Shown here: positions 27,387-34,177 of the stretch, in pieces
Numbering within the stretch: the first letter of the stretch is position 1
Layout: every line of letters starts with the position of its first letter
NCBI RefSeq assembly: GCF_004519405.1
Contig: NZ_SGWI01000002.1
Span: forward strand, 620,001 to 684,000
DNA: 64,000 nucleotides
DNA from: Pseudomonas sp. BCA17
Lineage (GTDB): Bacteria > Pseudomonadota > Gammaproteobacteria > Pseudomonadales > Pseudomonadaceae
Direction: 5' to 3'
Translations under genes and position numbers: made by a program
Notes under the pieces: model-generated
What the model was told of the DNA's origin: nothing
Databases searched by the model: none
Seen by the model: the letters and a program-made list of their open reading frames with translations, nothing else

Positions 27387-28543
27387 TGCTGAGTTTCCTG
27401 ATCACGATAAAACTTAGGGATGCGGCCATTAAGGGACGGCAAATAGCGCCACCGATAAGGACGATCAAACGGGGTTGATTGGCGATGTAGCCATACCAAA
27501 ATCGTCTGGGAGGCGATAGTCAATGCAAGTTGCTGACCTGGACATTCATGTCTTCCTGAGCCGAAGCTGAAGGTTCGTCGTTGCGTTCGATTGAGCAAGA
27601 AGCTATCGGGGTCTGGGTTCGCGCAGGCATCCCTGTTGGCTGAAGCGAGCAGCAATAGAACGGTATCGCCCTCCTCCAGTACGCGGCCCCTGATAGTGCA
27701 TCGCTTTGCTACGAATCGCCGGGTGTTTTGCACTGGTGAGTCGTAGCGCGCTACCTCTGCCACCAAGTCTGCAACCATCATCGGCGTAAGTTGCATCTCC
27801 TCAATCAGGTCAGGGTTGCGATGGAGCGCTACGAGGGTATTGCCGATCAAGCCTGCTGTGGCTTCGCAGGTCTGTGACAATAGACCAATAAGATTAGCGA
27901 TAAACGCAGGATGATCTCCCCAGGCCGTGGCCTCGCATCCGCTCCGGATATGGCTCAAGAAGCGGCTACATTTATCGTCGCTGCTTAGCAGCGCGGTGAA
28001 TAATTCGCTTAGCCGAGTGGCCCCGGCATTGGCTTTACCGAGCTGAATTTCGTCGCTTAACGGCGATAGGCAAGCAACAAAATCCCGTGTCAGCTTCGCG
28101 ACTTCCTGCAGCCGGCTGGATGGAAGGCCTATTAAGGTGGCAATGACGGAAACCGGCAACGTGAACATCAGCTCATCTACATTGTCGACCGGGTTATCGA
28201 GGATATCGACCACGCGTGACACGATGTCTTCGATGTTTTCTGTCTCTACAGAGGCCAAGGCAGGCTCGATAGCCATCCTGGGGCACAGGTGCGGCGGGCC
28301 CTCGTTCATGCGCATCAAACGACCGAAGATCACTCCTGCCATGCCCCGCGCGATGGCGGGAGGAATCGGCTCGTTTAGCGGACGCACGCAACAATCGGGA
28401 TGCCCCAGAATGGCTTCGACAAACTCGGCATCACTTGCAATCCATAAACGAAGATCTGCATCGAATAACAGGCCGTTTTGCCGCCTGAGCCCTGAGTAAT
28501 AAACATAGGGATCAGCATGAGTAGCTGCTTCAAAAGGCGTCAT
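27383..28543 (-). CDS. Cytochrome P450
   Basis: A soluble bacterial P450 of 386 residues. The haem-ligand loop FGSGRHECPG gives Cys334, and the K-helix ExxR is E263-V-A-R266. The I-helix reads SQTCEATAGL (223-232): the acid (Glu227) is kept but the usual oxygen-activating threonine is Ala228, with a threonine one position later. No ferredoxin or reductase gene is adjacent, so electrons must come from elsewhere. The ATG at 28543 has AGGA eight bases upstream; a GTG at 28561 has no ribosome site. It is cotranscribed with the ABM gene and divergent from an ArsR-type regulator. The substrate is unknown, and codon use is less GC-rich at third positions than in flanking core genes. Confidence 0.92.
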   Translation of the reverse strand: MTPFEAATHADPYVYYSGLRRQNGLLFDADLRLWIASDAEFVEAILGHPDCCVRPLNEPIPPAIARGMAGVIFGRLMRMNEGPPHLCPRMAIEPALASVETENIEDIVSRVVDILDNPVDNVDELMFTLPVSVIATLIGLPSSRLQEVAKLTRDFVACLSPLSDEIQLGKANAGATRLSELFTALLSSDDKCSRFLSHIRSGCEATAWGDHPAFIANLIGLLSQTCEATAGLIGNTLVALHRNPDLIEEMQLTPMMVADLVAEVARYDSPVQNTRRFVAKRCTIRGRVLEEGDTVLLLLASANRDACANPDPDSFLLNRTQRRTFSFGSGRHECPGQQLALTIASQTILVWLHRQSTPFDRPYRWRYLPSLNGRIPKFYRDQETQQ

Positions 28544-28617
28544 TCCGCAAGTCCTGTTCACAAAGAACGACTACTATCGAACACCCTTCATGCCGACGAT
28601 TCGCTCAGGAACGAAAT

Positions 28618-29385
28618 ATGGACGCTCAAAGCAATGACACCGCGATTTCTCGGGTAGCCGGCGCCATTGCCGAACCGGCGAGGACGAAAATGCTTTGTTC
28701 GCTGATGGATGGGCACGCGCGTACCAGTACCGAAATGGCCGTCATCGCCGACGTTAGTGCTTCCACGGCGAGTGCGCATTTAGCAAGATTGAAAGAGGAC
28801 GGGTTGGTGAGGTTGCACACGCAAGGCAGGCATCACTACTACAGTCTGGAAAACGCGCAAGTAGCCCAGGCTATTGAGGCCCTCATGGTGATAGCCCAAA
28901 ACGCGGACACGCAATATGTTTCCACGACCCCAACCCGATTGCAGTTCGCGCGTACTTGTTATGACCATATGGCAGGAACACTGGCTGTAAAACTGCACGA
29001 CTATTTCATGGGGGCGGGCTGGTTAATCGCGCCGGTCGCTGGGGAGAGTCTGTATCAGCTTACTATGAGCGGCGAAAAAGCGATGACAGCTCTCGGTATC
29101 GAGATAGAAACGGTAAGGGCACAGCGACGTCGTTTCGCGTGCTCATGCCTGGACTGGAGCATGCGGCGCCCTCATCTTGCGGGAGCACTCGGAGCAGCTT
29201 TTCTACAGACTGTCATAAGTCGCAAGTGGGTTATCCAAGACCTTGATAGTCGGGCACTTGCATTGACATCCAAAGGACGAAAGGAGCTGTCTGGCCGATT
29301 CGGGATCGTGCTTGAAGACAAAGATATGGAGAGATCAGTCATGCGAAATGGAACACCACTCGCCGAACCGGCATTACCGAAATGA
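28618..29385 (+). CDS. ArsR-type winged-helix regulator with C-terminal domain
   Basis: The 255-residue protein has an N-terminal winged helix-turn-helix of ArsR type at about 10-85 (PARTKMLCSLMDG, VSASTASAHLARLKEDGLV, GRHHYYSLEN). A C-terminal domain of about 150 residues follows, unlike small metal sensors. It contains CSCLDWSMRRPHLAGALGAA, a motif I recall from a subgroup of ArsR-like regulators of unknown effector. A ribosome site (AGGAACG) precedes the ATG. It is divergent from the P450-ABM operon across 74 bases, so autoregulated control of that operon is the simplest inference. Confidence 0.82.
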   Translation: MDAQSNDTAISRVAGAIAEPARTKMLCSLMDGHARTSTEMAVIADVSASTASAHLARLKEDGLVRLHTQGRHHYYSLENAQVAQAIEALMVIAQNADTQYVSTTPTRLQFARTCYDHMAGTLAVKLHDYFMGAGWLIAPVAGESLYQLTMSGEKAMTALGIEIETVRAQRRRFACSCLDWSMRRPHLAGALGAAFLQTVISRKWVIQDLDSRALALTSKGRKELSGRFGIVLEDKDMERSVMRNGTPLAEPALPK

Positions 29386-29556
29386 CTACAGCTTCCTTGG
29401 ACTGAGCCTCTATCAACAAGCGAGCACTGCTTCGCGTGTTACGTCTTAAATCAGCGTGTATCAGCGGGATGCTTACGCCAAAAGTGCCGGGTCAAGTTTG
29501 GAATGCTGTTGCAGGACAAAACTGGCGCGGCGCATACGGATACGCGGGAACCGCGC

Positions 29557-29595
29557 AAAAAAAGCCCGGAGGCACACGCAAATGCACCACCGGGC
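29557..29595 (-). terminator. Intrinsic terminator of the glucarate operon
   Basis: On the minus strand the stem GCCCGG/CCGGGC is followed by seven Ts (AAAAAAA on the plus strand at 29557-29563). It lies 20 bases after the dehydratase stop codon. The rest of the gap from 29386 to 29614 shows no gene. Confidence 0.75.
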
Positions 29596-29614
29596 AAAAA
29601 CGAAGCGACCAGCT

Positions 29615-30889
29615 TCAGAAACGTGGTTTAACGGTTTTCCACTCCGGTTGATAGCGCTGCATCTGTTTCACGTCGTCGCGCTGGCGAATGCCGCAACTGA
29701 GGTACTGATCATGCAGCTTGCCCAGTTGGTCATGGTCCAGCTCAAGGCCCAGCCCCGGTGCACGAGTGATCCGTACGCAGCCGTCGACAATCGGCAGCTT
29801 GCCTCCCTTGATCACTTCTTCATCCGGTTCTTGCCACGGGTAATGGGTGTCGCAGGCGTAATCGAGGTTGGGCACCGATGCGGCGACATGGGCCATGGCC
29901 ATCAGGCTGATACCCAGGTGCGAGTTGGAGTGCATCGACACACCGAGGCCAAAGGTCTGGCACATCTTCGCCAGTGCCTGGGTGTCGCGCAGGCCGCCCC
30001 AGTAGTGGTGGTCGGCAAGCACAATCTGCACGCTGTTCAAGGCCACGCTGCGGCGGAATTCGTCAAAGTCGGTGACCACCATATTGGTCGCCAGGGGCAG
30101 GCCAGTACGCTTGTGCAACTCGGCCATGCCGTCCAGGCCAGGGGTCGGGTCTTCGTAGTATTGCAGGTCATCGCCGAGCAGCTCGGCCATGCGAATCGAA
30201 GTTTCCAGGGACCAGTTGCCATTCGGGTCGATACGCAGCGGCACGCCGGGAAAGGCCTTTTTCAAGGCCTTTATGCATGCCACTTCGTGCTCGGGTTGCA
30301 GCGCACCGGCCTTGAGCTTGATGCTTTTAAAGCCGTAAGTTTCGATCATGCGCCGGGCTTGGGCGACGATCTGTTGCTCGTTGAGGGCTTCACCCCAACT
30401 GTCGGGTTTGTAAGGTGACTCGATGTGTTCGGCGTATTTGAAAAACAGGTAGGCGCTGAACGGAATCTGGTCGCGAATCGCCCCACCGAGCAGGTCCACC
30501 AGCGGTACATTCAATGCGTGCGCCTGCAAATCGAGAAAGGCCACCTCGAACGCCGAATAGGCATTACTCACCGCCTTGCTGGCATGAGAACCCGGCGCCA
30601 GTTCCGCCCCGGCCAGGCTCGCCGGTTTGTGGGCGGCCACCGTGGCTTGCACGATGGCGCGCAATTGGTTGAGGTCGAACGGGTCGAGACCGATCAGTTG
30701 CGATTGCACCTGCTGCTGGATCGCCAGTGCCGGGGCATCGCCGTAGCTCTCGCCCAGGCCGATGTAGCCGGTGTCGCTTTCGACCTCGATGATCGAGCGC
30801 AGTGCAAAGGGTTCGTGAATACCACTGGCATTGAGCAAGGGCGGGTCACGGAAGGCAATCGGAGTGACGGTAACGCGGACAATTTTCAA
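29615..30889 (-). CDS. gudD: Glucarate dehydratase family protein (enolase superfamily)
   Basis: This enzyme removes water from D-glucarate (or L-idarate) to give 5-keto-4-deoxyglucarate. The 424-residue protein keeps the full GlucD active-site set: the KxK pair Lys191/Lys193 (SIKLKAG), metal ligands Asp221 (RIDPNGNW), Glu246 (YYEDPTPG) and Asn269 (ATNMVVTDFDEF), and the His320/Asp347 dyad (SMHSNSHLG, YACDTHY). The TTG at 30889 has GGAG seven bases upstream and places the protein start where the family begins. It overlaps the transporter gene by four bases. The frame stays open upstream into that gene but without meaning. Paralogues with narrower activity (GudX type) cannot be excluded. Confidence 0.88.
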   Translation of the reverse strand: MKIVRVTVTPIAFRDPPLLNASGIHEPFALRSIIEVESDTGYIGLGESYGDAPALAIQQQVQSQLIGLDPFDLNQLRAIVQATVAAHKPASLAGAELAPGSHASKAVSNAYSAFEVAFLDLQAHALNVPLVDLLGGAIRDQIPFSAYLFFKYAEHIESPYKPDSWGEALNEQQIVAQARRMIETYGFKSIKLKAGALQPEHEVACIKALKKAFPGVPLRIDPNGNWSLETSIRMAELLGDDLQYYEDPTPGLDGMAELHKRTGLPLATNMVVTDFDEFRRSVALNSVQIVLADHHYWGGLRDTQALAKMCQTFGLGVSMHSNSHLGISLMAMAHVAASVPNLDYACDTHYPWQEPDEEVIKGGKLPIVDGCVRITRAPGLGLELDHDQLGKLHDQYLSCGIRQRDDVKQMQRYQPEWKTVKPRF

Positions 30890-32253
30890 GAGGCGGCTCC
30901 CTGTGGACCTGAACGCAAGGCGTGGTGACGAGTAGAAAGTGTTGACGCGGGAGGCACCCCGCCCTGTGGCGTGGTGCGGGCAAAAAACACCACCACGGCG
31001 GCCAGTAACGAGGTTGCGGCGAGGCCGTACAAGCCACCCTCGATGGAGCCGGTGGTCTGCTCGAGCAAACCGAAGGTCGTGGGCGCGACGAAACCGCCCA
31101 AATTGCCCACCGAATTGATCAGGGCAATCACCGCCGCCGCGATCCGCGCATCCAGGTAGCCCTGGGGGATCGGCCAGAACAGTGCCGAGGCCGCCTTGAA
31201 GCCAATCGCGGCAAAACAGATGGCGACAAAGGCAAACACCGGCCCACCGGTGGTGGACATGAACATGCCGAAAGCGGCGATCACCAGCATCAGTGAAACC
31301 CACGCCTGCTGGTGCTTCCATTTGCTGGCCAGGGAGGCAAATCCGTACATGGCTACGATCGAAATCAACCAGGGGATCGAATTGAACAGGCCCACCTGGA
31401 AGTCGCCCAGGTTGCCCATTTTCTTGATCATGCTGGGCAGCCAGAACGTGGCGCCGTAAATAGTCAGGGCGATGGAGAAGTAGATAAAGCAGAACAGCGC
31501 GATCTGTTTGTCGGCGAGCAACTTGAACATCGACGGCCGCACACTCTGACTCGCCTCGCGCGCCTGCTGCTCCAGCGCGATGACGCTGGTCAATGCATGT
31601 TTTTCTTCGTCGCTCAGCCACCTGGCCTGATGGGGGTGGGACTGCAACCAGAACCACACAAAGCCGCACAACACGATAGAAGCAAAACCTTCGATCAGGA
31701 ACATCCACTGCCAGCCATGCAGGCTCAACCCGCTGACGTTGAGCAACGCCCCCGACACCGGCCCGGAGATCACCGAGGCGATGGCCGAACCACTGAGAAA
31801 AATCGCCATGGCTTTGCCGCGCTCGGCGGCCGGCAACCATTGGGTGAAGTAGTAGATGATGCCGGGGAAAAACCCGGCTTCGGCAGCGCCGAGCACGAAG
31901 CGCAGGATGTAGAAGCTGGTTTCACCTTTGACAAAAGCCATCGCCATCGCCGCCGCGCCCCAGGTGAACATGATGCGCGTCAACCAGGCCCGCGCGCCGT
32001 AGCGTTGCAACAGCAGGTTGGAGGGCACTTCGAAGATCGCATAACCAATAAAGAACAGCCCGGCGCCCAAGCCGTAGGCCGCCGCGCCAATACCCAGGTC
32101 CGTCTCCATGTGGCTGCGCACAAAGCCGATATTGACGCGGTCGATGTAATTGACGATGAACATCACCACAAACAGCGGCAGTACATGACGCTTGACCTTG
32201 GCAGCCGCGCGGGCGAGCACCGTCGGGTCAGGCGGATTCTGGAGGGTATCCAC
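30886..32253 (-). CDS. gudP: MFS transporter, ACS family, glucarate-type
   Basis: A 12-span transporter of 455 residues. The N-terminal half has VNYIDRVNIGFVRSHM and EVPSNLLLQRYGAR, the signature of the anion:cation symporter family that includes E. coli GudP and many sugar-acid permeases. The GTG at 32253 has GGGAG six bases upstream; the TTG two codons earlier lies too close to that site. It is coupled to the dehydratase gene and divergent from a LysR gene, so it most likely imports glucarate or a related aldarate by proton symport. Confidence 0.85.
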   Translation of the reverse strand: MDTLQNPPDPTVLARAAAKVKRHVLPLFVVMFIVNYIDRVNIGFVRSHMETDLGIGAAAYGLGAGLFFIGYAIFEVPSNLLLQRYGARAWLTRIMFTWGAAAMAMAFVKGETSFYILRFVLGAAEAGFFPGIIYYFTQWLPAAERGKAMAIFLSGSAIASVISGPVSGALLNVSGLSLHGWQWMFLIEGFASIVLCGFVWFWLQSHPHQARWLSDEEKHALTSVIALEQQAREASQSVRPSMFKLLADKQIALFCFIYFSIALTIYGATFWLPSMIKKMGNLGDFQVGLFNSIPWLISIVAMYGFASLASKWKHQQAWVSLMLVIAAFGMFMSTTGGPVFAFVAICFAAIGFKAASALFWPIPQGYLDARIAAAVIALINSVGNLGGFVAPTTFGLLEQTTGSIEGGLYGLAATSLLAAVVVFFARTTPQGGVPPASTLSTRHHALRSGPQGAAS

Positions 32254-32318
32254 GGGCAACTCCCATTCATTGTTTTTTTAAGGGACGCACGGATCATGGA
32301 CGCCGGGGATTGTTCCCG

Positions 32319-32357
32319 TCTAATCTAACTTGACATACGATTGATACCAGGATTAGA
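32319..32357. promoter_or_regulatory. Possible LysR-family operator in the divergent promoter
   Basis: TCTAATC (32319-32325) and GATTAGA (32351-32357) are perfect inverted arms with a 25-base spacer, ending three bases before the LysR start codon. The region between the divergent genes is where a LysR regulator would bind. No match to a known site is claimed. Confidence 0.35.
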
Positions 32358-32360
32358 TCA

Positions 32361-33254
32361 ATGTTCGAGCTAACACAGCTGCGCTGTTTTACTACCGTGG
32401 CGACCGAGCTGAATTTCCGCCGCGCCGCCGAACGGTTGAACATGACCCAGCCACCGCTGAGCCGGCAGATCCAATTGCTGGAACATCACCTGGGGGTTGA
32501 GCTGTTTACCCGTACGACCCGCAGCGTCGCCCTCACCGCCGCCGGCCGTGCGTTTTTCGTCGAGGCCCAGAACCTGCTGGAGCGCGCCCAGCAAGCGGCC
32601 GTGACTGCGCGGCGCTTTGCCGAAGGCGATATCGGCACGGTCAATATCAGCTTCGTCGGCAGCGCGGTGTATGAGTTCTTGCCCAAAGTGATCGCCGAGG
32701 CGCGACTCAAGCAACCCCACGTCAAGATCGACCTATCGGAGATGAACACCTACCAGCAATACGAGGCCCTGCGCGCCCGGCGCATCGACCTCGGCATCGT
32801 CCGCGCACCGTTGCTGGAGCCCGGCTACGCCACCGAATGCCTGGTTCGCGAACCTTTTGTATTGGCCGTGCCAAGCAGCCACCGGCTGGCCCAGGCAGCG
32901 ACGGTCAGCGCGCAGGACCTGGATGCCCAACCTTTCCTGATGTACGCCCACGCCGCCTACCCGCCGTTCAACGAGCTGCTCACCGGCCTGCTGCGCTCCG
33001 CCCGCGTGGCACCGGAATACGTGCAGTGGCTCGGCTCGTCCCTGACCATCCTCGCGCTGGTCAACGCCGGCATGGGCCTGGCCCTGGTGCCCCGGTGCGC
33101 CAGCAGCGTGGTATTCAAAAACGTGGTGTTCCGCGATATCGACCTGGGCGAAGGCGCGCAGAGCGAGTTGCACCTGATCTGGCGCGAAGACAATGACAAC
33201 CCGGCGTTTGCCATGCTGTTGGAGGGCATACGCAATGCGGTTCGTGAAGGGTGA
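32361..33254 (+). CDS. LysR family regulator of the glucarate module
   Basis: The 297-residue protein has the LysR N-terminal winged helix (TQLRCFTTVATELNFRRAAE, MTQPPLSRQIQLLEHHLG) and a periplasmic-binding-like effector domain from about residue 90. LysR regulators usually activate a divergent operon in response to a pathway metabolite. Here the divergent partners are the MFS transporter and glucarate dehydratase, so a glucarate-like inducer is likely. It is the last protein gene before the tRNA cluster. Confidence 0.88.
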   Translation: MFELTQLRCFTTVATELNFRRAAERLNMTQPPLSRQIQLLEHHLGVELFTRTTRSVALTAAGRAFFVEAQNLLERAQQAAVTARRFAEGDIGTVNISFVGSAVYEFLPKVIAEARLKQPHVKIDLSEMNTYQQYEALRARRIDLGIVRAPLLEPGYATECLVREPFVLAVPSSHRLAQAATVSAQDLDAQPFLMYAHAAYPPFNELLTGLLRSARVAPEYVQWLGSSLTILALVNAGMGLALVPRCASSVVFKNVVFRDIDLGEGAQSELHLIWREDNDNPAFAMLLEGIRNAVREG

Positions 33255-33425
33255 GCCTGAGCGGCAGCGGGACCGCGAGCAGCTTCCCTATGAGGGCAGT
33301 TGAGCTAACAGAGATTGAGGCTAAGAAGAGCGAAAAAAACGAAGCCTGTGAACATGAATCGATGAACAGCCACGTTCATTCAATCATGGGCTCAAGATTC
33401 GCGGCATGAGCCCGATGAACAAACG

Positions 33426-33454
33426 AAAAAAGGCGCCATAAAGGCGCCTTTTTT
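33426..33454 (-). terminator. Intrinsic terminator after the outer tRNA-Pro
   Basis: AAAAGGCGCC and GGCGCCTTTT form a perfect stem with T runs on both strands, ten bases beyond the tRNA-Pro 3-prime end. It can end transcription of the tRNA from the right and possibly of lysR from the left. The gap 33255-33425 otherwise shows nothing. Confidence 0.85.
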
Positions 33455-33463
33455 CTTTGAATA

Positions 33464-33540
33464 TGGTCGGGGTAGGGGGATTCGAACTCCCGACATCCTG
33501 CTCCCAAAGCAGGCGCGCTACCGGACTGCGCTATACCCCG
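33464..33540 (-). tRNA. tRNA-Pro (anticodon TGG), copy 1
   Basis: The minus strand reads CGGGGTATAGCGCAGTCCGG at the 5-prime end, anticodon loop CTTTGGG giving TGG, and a T arm with GGAGTTCGAATCCCC, and CCA is encoded at the 3-prime end. The 77-nt gene and the three bases before it are identical to the copy at 33714-33790. Confidence 0.96.
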
Positions 33541-33572
33541 GAAAAAAAGGCGACCTTTCAGTCGCCTTCTTC
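33541..33572 (-). terminator. Terminator between tRNA-Lys and the outer tRNA-Pro
   Basis: AAGGCGAC and GTCGCCTT form an 8-bp stem; on the minus strand it is followed by a run of seven Ts. It suggests that the Asn-Pro-Lys transcript ends here and that the outer tRNA-Pro is reached by read-through or its own promoter. Confidence 0.7.
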
Positions 33573-33632
33573 GATCAGCGCTTTTGGCCTCTGATCTTAA
33601 GATTCGATTCCAGCGTTAACTGGTCTCAAAAA

Positions 33633-33708
33633 TGGTGGGTCGTGTGGGATTCGAACCTACGACCAATTGGTTAAAAGCCAACTGCTCTACCAACTGAGCT
33701 AACGACCC
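33633..33708 (-). tRNA. tRNA-Lys (anticodon TTT)
   Basis: A complete 76-nt cloverleaf on the minus strand: acceptor GGGTCGT, D arm TAGCTCAGTTGGTAGAGC, anticodon loop CTTTTAA giving TTT, T arm GTAGGTTCGAATCCCAC and an encoded CCA. Confidence 0.96.
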
Positions 33709-33713
33709 AAATA

Positions 33714-33790
33714 TGGTCGGGGTAGGGGGATTCGAACTCCCGACATCCTGCTCCCAAAGCAGGCGCGCTACCGGACTGCGCTATACCCCG
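33714..33790 (-). tRNA. tRNA-Pro (anticodon TGG), copy 2
   Basis: Identical in sequence to the tRNA-Pro at 33464-33540, including the encoded CCA. It lies five bases from tRNA-Lys and is probably processed from the same Asn-Pro-Lys precursor. Confidence 0.96.
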
Positions 33791-33799
33791 GTTTTGAAT

Positions 33800-33875
33800 T
33801 GGCTCCGTGACCAGGACTCGAACCTGGGACCCAATGATTAACAGTCATTTGCTCTACCGACTGAGCTATCACGGA
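33800..33875 (-). tRNA. tRNA-Asn (anticodon GTT)
   Basis: Minus-strand cloverleaf of 76 nt: acceptor TCCGTGA, D arm TAGCTCAGTCGGTAGAGC, anticodon loop CTGTTAA giving GTT, T arm CCAGGTTCGAGTCCTGG, discriminator G and encoded CCA. It is the promoter-proximal gene of the cluster. Confidence 0.96.
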
Positions 33876-34123
33876 ACTACATATTCAAATGTACAACTTT
33901 TACAGCGATGTAACCTTCTCTTCGACTTGTCCGTATCGCTACGTTCATGTCTCTGAGGCGCGCTATTCTACAATCTTAAAAACCCCTGTCAACCCTTTAA
34001 ATTGCTTTTAAGACAATGATTTGCGCTTCTTTCTGATTTCTTCTTGGGGAGAAGAAATCCGTGGGCTGACGTTGTTGCGGGGCGCACTTTACAAGCCTTT
34101 GCCTTACAGTTCAACGCCCTATC
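33876..34123. other. Intergenic region between the tRNA cluster and clpB, no gene seen
   Basis: This AT-richer stretch must hold the promoter of the leftward tRNA transcript. A perfect hairpin (GATTTCTTC with GAAGAAATC) is at 34038-34062. Nothing here looks like a protein gene. Confidence 0.5.
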
Positions 34124-34153
34124 GAAAAAAAAGGCCCCGCAATGCGGAGCCTT
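34124..34153 (-). terminator. Intrinsic terminator of clpB
   Basis: On the minus strand AAGGCTCCGC pairs with GCGGGGCCTT and is followed by eight Ts. It starts 25 bases after the clpB stop codon. Confidence 0.85.
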
Positions 34154-34177
34154 CGCTTATTGCAGAACTGGCCAGGC

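Noticed and set aside
29615..31840. A single 741-codon frame that would fuse transporter sequence to glucarate dehydratase
   Set aside because: The first 317 codons are the MFS gene read in a wrong frame. A TTG with a ribosome site at 30889 starts the real dehydratase.
25127..33463. Genomic island integrated at the tRNA cluster
   Set aside because: No integrase gene, no tRNA 3-prime duplication at the far end and no conjugation genes were seen. The neighbouring accessory genes may have arrived by homologous exchange.
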